This document shows positions 33,575-43,120 of a stretch of 64,000 nt of DNA, piece by piece. The translations under genes and the position numbers were made by a program. Where the stretch lies: the NCBI GenBank assembly GCA_903929755.1, contig CAIYVZ010000067.1:31158-95157 (forward strand). The letters run 5' to 3'. Source of the DNA: an uncultured Acidobacteriia bacterium. Lineage in GTDB: Bacteria > Acidobacteriota > Terriglobia > Bryobacterales > Bryobacteraceae. Position 1 is the first letter of the stretch; the number at the start of each line of letters is the position of its first letter. The notes under the pieces are model-generated. The model saw only the letters and a list, made by a program, of their open reading frames with translations. It had not been told where the DNA came from and made no database searches.

Positions 33575-34819
33575 ATGGCGACCAGAAGGACCTTTCTTTC
33601 CATGGCCGGAGCTCTCTGCGCCCCGAAGCTCGCCGCAGCCGACCCGCGCATCTCACGCGAAGTCTTTCTGAAGTCCCCCATGGAAGGCACCGCCGTTATG
33701 GCCGCAGCCTGGTACACGCACACCAAAGGTGGCGCCATGCTTTCCGTGGAAACCCGTTACAGCCGGTCCGACACCGTGGATGTCGCTTACTACCGGACTT
33801 CGCCGGACCACGGCAAGAACTGGAGCCCGCCAACCGAGCAGCGAACCTCCGAACGCCGACCAGACGGCATGCTGCGTCGCCACCCGCGGACCGGCGTGGT
33901 TGACCCAACCACAGGTAAATTCATCGAATTCTTCGTGCAGGGAGTCCTGCCCACCGATGACCCGCTGGAAGGTATGCGCCGCTGGAATATCTTCTACCGT
34001 GTGGATGGCAACCACCACCAGGCCATTCAGCAGGGGCCGGAGTTCAACGCAGAGCACGCCTTTCCGGGCGTCTATACCGGGCGCAGCATGGTGATGCTCG
34101 GCGATGTGGCCTCTGTGCCGCTGGTTCTCCGCAACGGCTCCATTCTGCTGCCCGCCGTCACAACTCCGCTCACTCCCGAAGGTAAACCGTACAACCCAAC
34201 GGGCGGTTATACCTACACCGACGCACTGGTCCTGCATGCCCGCTGGCGCAAGGGCGGACTCGAATGGAGTTCCTCCGAGCCCATCAAAGGAGATCCCGCA
34301 CTCGCCACCCGCGGCATGGATGAACCAACACTCGGCCAGCTCCCCGATGGCCGCATCATGATGGTTCTGCGCGGATCGAACGACAAGAACCCCGACCTTC
34401 CCGCCTACAAATGGGTATCGTTTTCAACGGATGGAGGTTTCCACTGGACAGAACCCCGTCCCTGGACTTACACGAACGGCGAACCCTTCTTCTCCCCGAG
34501 CGCATGTTCCCAGCTTCTGCCCCACTCCAACGGCAAGCTCTACTGGTTGGGCCACATCGCAGCCACCAATGCGCGAGGCAACCGCCCCCGCTATCCCGTC
34601 TACCTTGGTGAGGTGGACCAGCGCACCGGTCTGCTGCGCCGTGAAACCCTGCTTCGAATCGATGACCGCCAGGCAGATGACGACGAGATCCTGATGCTCT
34701 ATAGCCTGTGTGCCCGCGAAGACCGCCGCGACCACCGTATCTGTCTCCAGATGTCCCGCCTCTTCGCCTTCCCCAACGCATGGCGCGGTGACGCCCTGCT
34801 CTATCGGATCAGCGTCTGA
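33575..34819 (+). CDS. Tat-exported sialidase/BNR-repeat glycosidase-like protein
   Basis: 414 residues. The start MATRRTFLSMAG is a twin-arginine signal, so the protein is exported folded. Asp-box-like motifs (SPDHGKNW, STDGGFHW) mark the six-bladed sialidase propeller. Conserved-looking patches include MDEPTLGQLPDGRIMMVLRG and FFSPSACSQLL. It could release sialic acid-like or other terminal sugars; with a DapA-family aldolase a few kilobases away, sugar-acid catabolism is a reasonable but unproven link. Confidence 0.8.
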   Translation: MATRRTFLSMAGALCAPKLAAADPRISREVFLKSPMEGTAVMAAAWYTHTKGGAMLSVETRYSRSDTVDVAYYRTSPDHGKNWSPPTEQRTSERRPDGMLRRHPRTGVVDPTTGKFIEFFVQGVLPTDDPLEGMRRWNIFYRVDGNHHQAIQQGPEFNAEHAFPGVYTGRSMVMLGDVASVPLVLRNGSILLPAVTTPLTPEGKPYNPTGGYTYTDALVLHARWRKGGLEWSSSEPIKGDPALATRGMDEPTLGQLPDGRIMMVLRGSNDKNPDLPAYKWVSFSTDGGFHWTEPRPWTYTNGEPFFSPSACSQLLPHSNGKLYWLGHIAATNARGNRPRYPVYLGEVDQRTGLLRRETLLRIDDRQADDDEILMLYSLCAREDRRDHRICLQMSRLFAFPNAWRGDALLYRISV

Positions 34820-34825
34820 ACGCAG

Positions 34826-34872
34826 AAAGGGCCGGACTGCCTGCTGGTAAACCAGCAGGTACCCGGCCCTTT
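34826..34872. terminator. Bidirectional intrinsic terminator between convergent genes
   Basis: The outer arms AAAGGGCCGG (34826-34835) and CCGGCCCTTT (34863-34872) pair perfectly, and inside them CTGCTGG and CCAGCAG (34841-34858) form a second stem. A- and T-rich ends on both sides suit termination of both the sialidase transcript and the leftward TonB receptor transcript. Confidence 0.8.
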
Positions 34873-34893
34873 CAGCTATTTGTACAGCGCGGT

Positions 34894-37800
34894 TCAGAAG
34901 TAGTACTTCATGCCGAACTGGATGTTGCGTGAATTCTGCACCATGCCGGTAACCTGGCCAAAGGCGGCCGGGTTGGTGATGTCGCGGCCCGGAGCACCCC
35001 AGCTGGCGTGGTTCAGAGCGTTGAACATTTCCATCCGGAAATCAACGTAGTTCTTTTCCGTGACCTGGAACTTCTTACCAACGGACATGTCCATGTTGAA
35101 GAAGGAAGGTGCACGGAGGCTGCCGACACCCACGTTGCCGAGCTGACCATCAGCCGGACGGCCGAAGGCGCAGCTGCCGTCATTCACGCCGGCGGCGCAG
35201 AAGTTTGCTGCGGTGACCGGACCATAGAACGCGTCGATGGTGGAAGTGCCGGTCGTGGAGAACGGCTTGTAAGCATTGGCGCGCAGGTTGCCGCGAGGCG
35301 TACGTCCACCCGAGTTGGCGGACGCAGCGAACACGGTAACCGGGAAGCCGGAGTGAGCGTTGGTGAAGTAGTTCACGTTCCAGCCACCGAGGAGCATATC
35401 GACCGGCTTGCTCCAGGAGCCGCCAAACTTCTGGCCCTTGCCGAACGGCAGGTTGTACAACCCCCCGATGGAAGCATTGCTCTTGGCGTCGAAGCAGGAG
35501 AGGCCGCGATTCGCGCGGCGGTTGTACGCATCCTGCCAATAAGCGCCTTCCGCGTTGACGGAACCGCAGCCGTAGTAGCCGAGGCCTTCCATCATGCTCT
35601 TGCTCCAGACATAGAAGCCCGTGAGTTCCAGGCCCTGCGCCAGGTGCTTACGCCCGCTGAGCTGCAACGAGTTGTAGCTCATGCGGGCGGAGCCTTCCGT
35701 GAGCGCCACGTTGCCAACGTTCGGCATGGTGGCGAACAGCGGACGGCGATCGTTCGCGTTGATCCACGTGGAGACCGCACCGGTGCCGGCAACGGGATTG
35801 TTGCCTTCGTGCGGAATCACCAGGTGAGTACCGAGTTGCCCGACATAGGCGGTGGTGATCGACGTGGTCGGGTTCAGGCGGTATTCGAACGAAGCATTGT
35901 ATTGGTGGGTAAACTGCGGACGCAGGTTCGGATCCCAGGCGCGGCCCTGATAGAACGGGTTGGCAGCGGTACGGGGACCGGCCAGCGAACCGGTGTTCGG
36001 GGCGTCGGCAAAACCGATGCCGATGTTGCCGGGAGCGCTGACGTCATAGTTCACGTTGGTTTCCACAAAGTACGGCGGGTTCAGCGGGAGGCGGAGGTTG
36101 GCGCCAGTACCTTCCATGAAGCTCGACATCGCGTAACCGACACGAAGCACAATGTTGCTGCGCGGCGTGAAGGCCAGCCCGACGCGGGGCTCGAACTGCT
36201 TGTAGTAAGGAGCGTACAGAGCGCGGCTGTTGCCGTTCTTGCCGGCGAGCAGAACCACCCCCTTCACCAGATCGATGTTGGCCTGGCGATCCGCAACTTC
36301 GTACAGCGGCTGGCTATATTCCCAGCGCATGCCCAGGTTGACGGTCATGTTGCTCATCAGCTTGAAATCGTCCTGGACGAAGATACCGTCCAGCCAGTGG
36401 CGCTGACCCCATTTGCCAACCACCGCGCCGCGACCCTTGGTCGAGAGGCGGTTGAGCAGGAAGTCCGAGTAAGCCTGGCCGGTACCCATGGTGCCGTCGA
36501 AGCCGAAGGAACCGAGTGCACGTTGTTGCCGGCATAGTAACGATTCTGGCGATAACGGGTAAACTGGCCCCCCATCTTCAGGAGGTGCTTGCCCCGCTGC
36601 CAGGTCATGTTATCCGCATAGCTGATCTTGTTGTCAACCGTGCTGCCGACGGAAGCGCCGGTGCCGATACCGCTGAGACCGTTGCCAAGGGTAACGGCAC
36701 TGAGACCGGCGTAGGGCTGACCGCCGCCGATGCCGAACTTCGAGTTGCCATCGGCGCCGAGCTTGCCGGACCAGTCAACCGGGAGACCTTCGTCGATGCC
36801 GACGCGGGTATAACCGAGACGGACTTCATTGACGAAGGTGGGGGAGAAAGCGCGGGTCCAGGTGGCGACCGTGCTCATGGTGGGGGCAATGTTGCCGGAG
36901 GTCATGAAGACAGGAAGAGCCGCGGCGCTGCCGTACTGTTCATAGCGGCCAATCGACCAGCGCAGCATGATGCTGTCCTTGTCGTTCGGACGGAAGTCAC
37001 CCTTCACGTCAGCCTGATTGTTCTTCAGGGTGTTGGCAGAGCTGGCAACATAGTTGCTTGTCAGGCCCAGCGTACCGGTGCCGTTGATGTTCGCCAGGGG
37101 ATACAGATCGGGGCTGCCAAACAGTTTGGCGGCAACCGGGTTCACAATGCGGCTCTGGGGAATGATATTCCCGGCAAAGCAACCAGAAGAAACGGTAGCG
37201 CTGCAGGCAGCATTCGTGAGCGGATCGCGGATGAAGATATTGGACTTCGTCTGCAAGTCCGACAGGTTGCCCGTGCGCCATGCGGCCGGAGCCACACTGG
37301 CCGTTGCCGGGCCCGAATCGCGCTGCTGGGTGCCTTCGTAATCCATAAAGAAGAAGATCTTGTTCTTCTTTACCGGACCGCCGAAGGTTCCGCCGAAGAT
37401 GTTGCGGCGAAGGGCGCGCCTGGCCACGCCACTGCGATTGCTGAAGAATGCGTTGGCATCCAGCTTCTCGTTACGGAGGAATTCAAAAACATTCCCGTGG
37501 TACGCGTTCGTCCCGCTCTTCAGCGTGGCGTTCACAATCGCTCCGCCCACGTTGCCGAATTCGGAGGAACCGTTGCCGGTGATGACTTTGACTTCTTCGA
37601 GAGCATCCACGTTCGGCTGATAGCCGATGCGGTTGTCGATGGAATCATTATTGTCAACACCATCGAGCAGGAAGTTGTTGGTCTGCTCACGGTTGCCATT
37701 CACCTGAGGACGCGAGCCCGAACCCTGCATGCGGCCCGACGTGTTCATCGCATTCGGGCTGGTGGAGATCGCACCCGGGATGAGCATGGTGAGGCTGGCA

Positions 37801-38255
37801 AAGTTGCGGCCGTTCAGCGGCAGGGCTGAAAGGCGGGAAGACGTAAGGGAATCGCCCGTTTGGGTCGATTCCGTTTGCAGAATCGGAGCAAAGTCTTTCA
37901 CTTCCACTGACTGGGTGGTATCGCCGACTTCGAGTTTCAGATCGACGCGTGCGATTTGGTTCACTTCCAGAGCAAACGGTCCGAGGATCGTTTTTTTGAA
38001 GCCTGCGTTTTCTGAAGCGACACTGTAACGGCCGACGGGCAGGAAGAGCAGGTTGAAGACGCCTGATTCGTTGGAATTGGCCGTATACGCGACGTTGGTG
38101 CCATTATTGGTGGCGGTGATTTTGACGTTGGGGACGACGGCGCCGCTTGGATCGGTAACCGTGCCCGTAATGGAGGCGGTAGTGGTCTGTGCCGAGGCGA
38201 GGCTGGTAAGCCCGAATGCCAAAGCTGCAACCAAAGCAAGTGTTTTAGTTTTCAT
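34894..38255 (-). pseudogene. TonB-dependent receptor with carboxypeptidase-regulatory-like domain, broken by a frameshift
   Basis: The first frame (38255 to about 36521) has a signal peptide, an N-terminal CarboxypepD_reg-like domain (SITGTVTDPSGAVVPNVKIT), the plug (LNGRNFASLTMLIPG, NNFLLDGVDNND) and the first half of the barrel up to YYAGNN. The second frame (to 34894) carries the rest, ending in the outer-membrane type terminus FGMKYYF. Adding one base near 36521 restores a continuous reading GNNGALGSFGFDGTMGTG. The full protein would have about 1,120 residues, typical for Acidobacteria. It is either a recent pseudogene or a sequencing error; the rest looks undamaged. Confidence 0.85.
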
Positions 38256-38506
38256 AGTTTATGGGGAAACCCCTTCTTGAAGCTAATTCCTACATCTAAA
38301 TTGTAGGCTTAAACGCGCATATAGGACGAATTGCCCCTGCCTGACACGTCCGTCTCGGACACATAGCAGAATCCGGCCTATATTGGCGTTAGAACAGGGT
38401 ATTGGAGCAACCGCAACCCGGCTCTGCCCTGGAAGGTGTTCAGGGGAATAAACACTCGATTATTTTTCGCGTTGTGCGGCTTTACGGCTGCTGCCGCCTT
38501 CTGCTA

Positions 38507-41086
38507 CTAACGGTCGTCATCGTCAATATCCACGGAGTACGGAGCGAACAACGAGTTCCGTACTCCCGGATACGGCGTCTTCCAACCCCTCACCGAATGC
38601 CACAGGATCCGGTTCAGCTTCTCCGTAGGCGCCGCGTCCGGCACATCCCACCGCATTTTTGCCGAAGCCAGCGCCGCCTGCCGGGCTGGTCCTTTAAGCG
38701 CCTTCACCTCGGGATTCATCGCCAGCAGATCCTGCTTCGGTTGCACATGGTCGTAGGCCGTCAAGTCAGCGTTCGTGGTGAAACTGGCGCGCATATCGTT
38801 CGCGATCAGGTCAAACAGGGAAAGCGTCGGCAGCCCCAGCATCAACTCGATCGTCTTTAACATGCTGGGATGCGAATAGAACGTGGAATCGACATGCCCC
38901 CGGCGCGTATAAGGGCTTATCGCCAGAGCCACCGTACGGTGCCCGTCCACATGGTCCACGCCTGCCTGCGCGTCATCTTCCACCACAAAAATCGCCATCT
39001 TTGGCCAGAATTTCGACTTTGTCAGGGCGTCCACAATCTGCCCCAGCGCAAGATCGTTATCGGCCACCATCGCCTGCGGCGTGGACGTGCCGGGAGAGGT
39101 CCCCGACGTATGATCGCAGTTGATCTCCAACACCGTCAGATTCGGCATTTTTCCGGCCTGCTCCCACTGCTTCAAATCCTTCTGAAAGATACTCGCGCGG
39201 ACCACATCAGGAATATTGTTCGAATAGGGCGGGTAATTGTGCGCCAGGAACTGATTCATATGCTCCACAGGAGCCGTCACGTTCCAGGTGGAACTGAAGT
39301 CCTCGCCCGCTTTCCAGCGCTTCAGAAAATCCAGCCGGTTGAACGGCATCTGCCGCGCCGACCCCGCATATTCACCGTAAACCCGCACCGTCTTGCCCCG
39401 CTTCCGGGCTGCATCCCAAATTGTGCCTCCGCGTGAAATTGCCAGGGGGTCACTGCCGTCGAAAGGATAGCTCCGGCCCTGATACCCGGGCCACAATGCG
39501 TAGGAAACTTCATTGGCCTGGGTCAGCCACTGATGCCCGTCCGCACTGTTGCCACCCGAAGCATAGAAATTGTCCAGCAGGACATACTGGTCCGCCAAAC
39601 GGTGCGCATTCGGCGTCACATCCGGCCCAAACATCACCAGCTTCGGATCGCCGTTCCCCTTCGACATGTCGCCCAGAATCTGATCATAAGTCCGGTTTTC
39701 CCGGACGATGTAGACCACATGCTCGATTTGTGAAGCATCGCCCGCCCGCGCAGGCACCGGTTGCGGCGTGCGATTCGGCGGCACCGCCGCGCTTACTGGT
39801 GTCCCCGCCAGTTGCAGATGGCTGTTCTCCGCTACTGCTGTTGTGTAGCCAGCCAGTTGCGCCCGGTCTGGAAGCTCCACTACGTGCACTGAGCCCCGAT
39901 AGCTGTGAACAAAGCGTTCCGCTGGCTTATCCCGCCAGCCAGACCCCACCCCCAACATGGACGACACCGCCAGGTACCGCCCATCGGGACTAACCGCCAG
40001 ACTCCCCGGATACCAACCCGTCGGAATCATGCCCAGGCTTCGGAACGTAGCCGTATCCACCACGGCAACGGCATTGATCCCCCCACAAGCTACAAACAAC
40101 TGGTGGCCGTCGGCCGACAGCGCAACCGCCGTCGGAGCAAGCCCCGCAGCGGTCACCGAAAACGGCTGAATTGAGATCTCGCGCAGGGCCTTGCCTGTCT
40201 TCGTATCTACCACCGTCACGCTGTCGCTGTTGTTGTTCGCCACGTACAACCGCCCCAGCTTCTCGTCCAGAACCATACCGTTCGGATGCAGCCCCACCGG
40301 AATCGTCGCCGTTACCTTCATCGCCGTCAGATCCAGCTGCGTCACCGTCCCCGACGCCGTTACGCCCAGGCCATCAACCAGCACAGCATCGGCGCCCGCG
40401 CCCATCCCGGCACGCATGGTGCGCTCACCGGAGACAGGTTTTCGCCCTCCCCAGTTGCTGACCCAGGCCACGGTACCTGCCTGATTCACCACCGCGCCAA
40501 ACGGAGCAATCCCGGTCTCCAGAAAGCCCCGGACCGTGCCCGATTCCAGCTCCACTACCGCGACCTTATTGTTCGCGGTCACGGGCACCACCGCGATCCC
40601 GTTCCCCGACGCCGGAGCCCCGGCGTTAAAAGTTCCCAGGTCTCCGGCAACCGGAACAACCTTGCCTCCCGAGACCACCTGCAGCGCAGACTTCCCGCGC
40701 TTCGGCAACGATGCGGTATACGGTTTCCCTCCCGCCAGCATCAACCCCTGCGGCGCAGGTTGAAAGTCATGCGCGACGTTTTCGAGAATTGCGCCAGTCC
40801 GCCAGTCCACCCGATAGATCTGCGTGGCATTCAGAACCCACAAATTGTTGTTGTCGCCGAAAACAGCGCCGTACACCCGGCCTTTGAAGATCAAAGGAAT
40901 ACCGGCAGGCGTAATGCTCTGCCGCGTGGTCACCACGCCGGGATCCGTCACGGCACGAACAGGCCGCTCCAGACTTTGCCCCCAGGCTGTAAGGCCTAAA
41001 GAGAGGCTGATAACCACCACCGAACAGGGAACACGCAAGAAGGGCATCATAAGATCGACCGTAGCAAGGGAATATATCAAACGCAT
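38507..41086 (-). CDS. Secreted YncE-type beta-propeller fused to a phosphoesterase domain
   Basis: 859 residues; starts at 41086, 41050 or 41047 are possible, the latter two giving a tighter signal peptide (LRVPCSVVVISLSLGLTAWGQ). Residues about 45-430 are a seven-bladed propeller with YNCE-like repeats (LYVANNNSDSVTVVDTKTGK, LFVACGGINAVAVVDTAT). Residues about 450-760 match the bacterial acid-phosphatase/phospholipase C-like phosphoesterase family (IEHVVYIVRENRTYDQILGD, FYASGGNSADGHQWLTQAN, FVVEDDAQAGVDHVDGHRT), with Asp/His metal positions present. It probably hydrolyses a phosphoester outside the cytoplasm. The gap 38256-38506 shows only a small CCTACA/TGTAGG inverted repeat. Confidence 0.85.
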   Translation of the reverse strand: MRLIYSLATVDLMMPFLRVPCSVVVISLSLGLTAWGQSLERPVRAVTDPGVVTTRQSITPAGIPLIFKGRVYGAVFGDNNNLWVLNATQIYRVDWRTGAILENVAHDFQPAPQGLMLAGGKPYTASLPKRGKSALQVVSGGKVVPVAGDLGTFNAGAPASGNGIAVVPVTANNKVAVVELESGTVRGFLETGIAPFGAVVNQAGTVAWVSNWGGRKPVSGERTMRAGMGAGADAVLVDGLGVTASGTVTQLDLTAMKVTATIPVGLHPNGMVLDEKLGRLYVANNNSDSVTVVDTKTGKALREISIQPFSVTAAGLAPTAVALSADGHQLFVACGGINAVAVVDTATFRSLGMIPTGWYPGSLAVSPDGRYLAVSSMLGVGSGWRDKPAERFVHSYRGSVHVVELPDRAQLAGYTTAVAENSHLQLAGTPVSAAVPPNRTPQPVPARAGDASQIEHVVYIVRENRTYDQILGDMSKGNGDPKLVMFGPDVTPNAHRLADQYVLLDNFYASGGNSADGHQWLTQANEVSYALWPGYQGRSYPFDGSDPLAISRGGTIWDAARKRGKTVRVYGEYAGSARQMPFNRLDFLKRWKAGEDFSSTWNVTAPVEHMNQFLAHNYPPYSNNIPDVVRASIFQKDLKQWEQAGKMPNLTVLEINCDHTSGTSPGTSTPQAMVADNDLALGQIVDALTKSKFWPKMAIFVVEDDAQAGVDHVDGHRTVALAISPYTRRGHVDSTFYSHPSMLKTIELMLGLPTLSLFDLIANDMRASFTTNADLTAYDHVQPKQDLLAMNPEVKALKGPARQAALASAKMRWDVPDAAPTEKLNRILWHSVRGWKTPYPGVRNSLFAPYSVDIDDDDR

Positions 41087-41120
41087 GGCTACCGTACGAA
41101 ATTCCGTAAAATAGGCAATT

Positions 41121-41309
41121 TCAAGCTGCCAGATCGTAGTTTTTTGATTGGATCCTGCGCCCAGAGCCAGCGGCGCTCTTCACCATCGCCCGCGCCTGGA
41201 AGATCTCCTGCTTCAGGATGAGGAAGCCGTCCGGCTCCGGGCTGATATAACCCGGGGCCACAAGCTTCCACCCGAAACTGATTTCCCCATTTGCACCATT
41301 TTGTGGCAA
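41121..41309 (-). CDS. Possible small protein of unknown function
   Basis: A 62-residue frame (starting MPQNGANGEISFGWKLV, later PEPDGFLILKQEIFQARAMVK) lies in the 349-base gap between the phosphoesterase and sigma-factor genes. Composition is protein-like, but there is no clear ribosome-binding site or family. It may be a remnant. The rest of this gap contains only the sigma-gene leader. Confidence 0.25.
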   Translation of the reverse strand: MPQNGANGEISFGWKLVAPGYISPEPDGFLILKQEIFQARAMVKSAAGSGRRIQSKNYDLAA

Positions 41310-41435
41310 TCCCCGCCGTTATGGCAAACTGGAAGTCGTGACCGCGGCTTCCCCCCACCGCAATAATCCTCTGGCCGACTGTTCCCCCATCGACTTTTTC
41401 GCAAAGCCGGGCGTCTCTATAGCTGGAGACCGAAT

Positions 41436-41990
41436 TTGATACTTCGGACCGTCGAAGATGCGGACCTGATTACCGGCGCGCGCAAGGGCGATGTCGAGGC
41501 GTTTAACCACCTCGTATCGCGCTGGGAGAAGCGCGTCTATAATTACCTCCTCCGTCTCACCGGCCGTTCCGAAGATTCACTCGACCTCAGCCAGGACGTT
41601 TTCTTGAAGGCCTACCAGAATCTCCGGAAGCTCGACGACCCCGCCCGTTTCGGGCCGTGGCTCTTCCGCATCGCGCACAACGAAGCCTACTCCATGTTCC
41701 GCAAACGCCACCCCGATACCTCGGGCGACGCCGAACTTGCGGAGCGCGAACCCGCACCCGGGGTCTCGCCAGAAGTTTCTATTGCCGTCAACGCCGCGAT
41801 GGACCGCCTCACGCCCGAACAGCGTGAAGCGGTGGTTCTGAAAGTCCACGAAGGCTTCAAGTTCGACGAAATGGCCGAGATTCTTGGCTGCCCTGTCTCC
41901 ACCATCAAGTCGCGTCTCTACACCGCGTTCGACCTGATGAAAGCCGAACTCGAACCTGTCTCCAACAGGCAAAACAGAGGTTATCGATGA
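41436..41990 (+). CDS. ECF-type RNA polymerase sigma factor
   Basis: 184 residues from a TTG at 41436, supported by GGAG seven bases upstream. Sigma region 2 is clear (FNHLVSRWEKRVYNYLLRLTG, DLSQDVFLKAYQNL, PWLFRIAHNEAYSMFRKR), followed by a linker and region 4 (LTPEQREAVVLKVHEGFKFDEMAEILGCPVSTIKSRLYTA). It should direct polymerase to its own promoter set. It overlaps the anti-sigma gene by four bases, and a GTCTC/GAGAC inverted repeat (41413-41430) covers its ribosome-binding site. Confidence 0.93.
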   Translation: MILRTVEDADLITGARKGDVEAFNHLVSRWEKRVYNYLLRLTGRSEDSLDLSQDVFLKAYQNLRKLDDPARFGPWLFRIAHNEAYSMFRKRHPDTSGDAELAEREPAPGVSPEVSIAVNAAMDRLTPEQREAVVLKVHEGFKFDEMAEILGCPVSTIKSRLYTAFDLMKAELEPVSNRQNRGYR

Positions 41991-42583
41991 ACACCTGCGA
42001 ACGGAGCGAATTGCTCCGCGATTACGCTTTCGATGAACTACCCGCGCCCGAACGCGCCACCATGGAGCGCCATATCGCCGCCTGCGAAAGCTGCGATTCC
42101 GAACTCCGTGCCATCCAGCTGACCACCGCCACGCTCCGCGCCATTCCGGATCGCGAGGTCCCGCAGCGCATCGCCTTCGTCTCCGATAAGATCTTCGAAC
42201 CGTCCCCCGTTGCCCGCTTCTTCCGCAGCTTTTTCACCTCCGGAGCGCAACTCGGCTTCGCCTCCGCCTGCCTTCTGGCCGGCGCGATCGTTTTTTCCGC
42301 GATGCACCGCCCATCAGAAGTGCGTACCGTAATCGCCACCTCCGCCAATCAGGATGTCTCCCAACAAATCAACCAGGCCGTTAAGAAAGCCGTAGCGCAG
42401 ATTCGCGAAGAGGACTTCCGGCTCACCCAAACCTCCCTCGCATCCGCCGAAGTCCGCCATCGGAACGAGCATAAAGCCCTCGTCATCGCCATGCAGGAAA
42501 CTGTCGATGTGATGCAGAAACGCATGGGTGCCTACACCTCCCTCGCCTCTCTTGAAACTCCCGTGAACGGAGGTGGCCAGTGA
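41987..42583 (+). CDS. Zinc-finger anti-sigma factor
   Basis: 198 residues. The N-terminal ZAS domain has the HxxxCxxC zinc motif in HIAACESCDSEL, preceded by LLRDYAFDELPAPERATME. One transmembrane helix (about 85-105: LGFASACLLAGAIVFSAM) places the C-terminal half, with a predicted coiled coil, in the periplasm, where it could sense the envelope. It would hold the sigma factor inactive at the membrane. Starts within the sigma gene and overlaps the next gene by four bases. Confidence 0.9.
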   Translation: MNTCERSELLRDYAFDELPAPERATMERHIAACESCDSELRAIQLTTATLRAIPDREVPQRIAFVSDKIFEPSPVARFFRSFFTSGAQLGFASACLLAGAIVFSAMHRPSEVRTVIATSANQDVSQQINQAVKKAVAQIREEDFRLTQTSLASAEVRHRNEHKALVIAMQETVDVMQKRMGAYTSLASLETPVNGGGQ

Positions 42584-43119
42584 GACCCGTCCTTTTAGCC
42601 GCCCTTGCCTCCGTCTGCTTCGCCGCCGTTGAATCTCCCGTATCTCTGGGCTCGCTGCGGACCGTGGAAGGTACCATCAACGACAGAATCCGCTCCGGCA
42701 TTAACGACCCCTACGACCTGCTCGGCACCGCGCGCGGTACCTACCTCGAGGGCTACGGGGCCGTATTCTCCGTTGAGATGAACCTCATCCTTGTCTCTCC
42801 CCTCATCAGCTCGCCCTTCAAAGCCGCTCTCAGCGAAGCTGAACTCGCCGCCATGCACGACCGCAAACTCCGCAAGGTGGAAGCCCTCAAGGAAATGATA
42901 CGCGGCCTCATGATTGGCGCCAGCAAAACCCTCACCGGCCTGCCGAACAACGAACACATTGTAATGGAAGCCTTCCTCTTCAACTACCGCTGGGAAACAG
43001 CTCGCGACCTGCCGAAACGCCTCGTCCTGACCACCACCAAACAACAGCTTCTGGATGCCACCGCGAAACACCTCGGGGCCACCGAAATCGTGAAGCTCTT
43101 CGACGAGCAGGAATTTTAG
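42580..43119 (+). CDS. Secreted protein of unknown function in the sigma/secretion operon
   Basis: 179 residues from a GTG at 42580 with GGAGG nearby. A signal peptide (LLAALASVCFAAVES) precedes a compact domain: SLGSLRTVEGTINDRI, YLEGYGAVFSVEMNLILV, then helices with RKVEALKEMIRGLMIG and a C-terminal helical segment. I recognise no family. It overlaps the anti-sigma gene and stops one base before gspE, so it is co-expressed with both. It could be a sensor for the anti-sigma factor or an accessory secretion component; neither is shown by the sequence. Confidence 0.75.
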   Translation: MRPVLLAALASVCFAAVESPVSLGSLRTVEGTINDRIRSGINDPYDLLGTARGTYLEGYGAVFSVEMNLILVSPLISSPFKAALSEAELAAMHDRKLRKVEALKEMIRGLMIGASKTLTGLPNNEHIVMEAFLFNYRWETARDLPKRLVLTTTKQQLLDATAKHLGATEIVKLFDEQEF

Positions 43120-43120
43120 C

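Noticed and set aside
35008..37829. Long + strand frames opposite the TonB receptor
   Set aside because: They are mirror frames of a well-conserved receptor and show no domain.
34894..38255. Two separate outer-membrane genes
   Set aside because: The first frame ends and the second begins mid-barrel with continuous homology across a one-base shift, so it is one broken gene.
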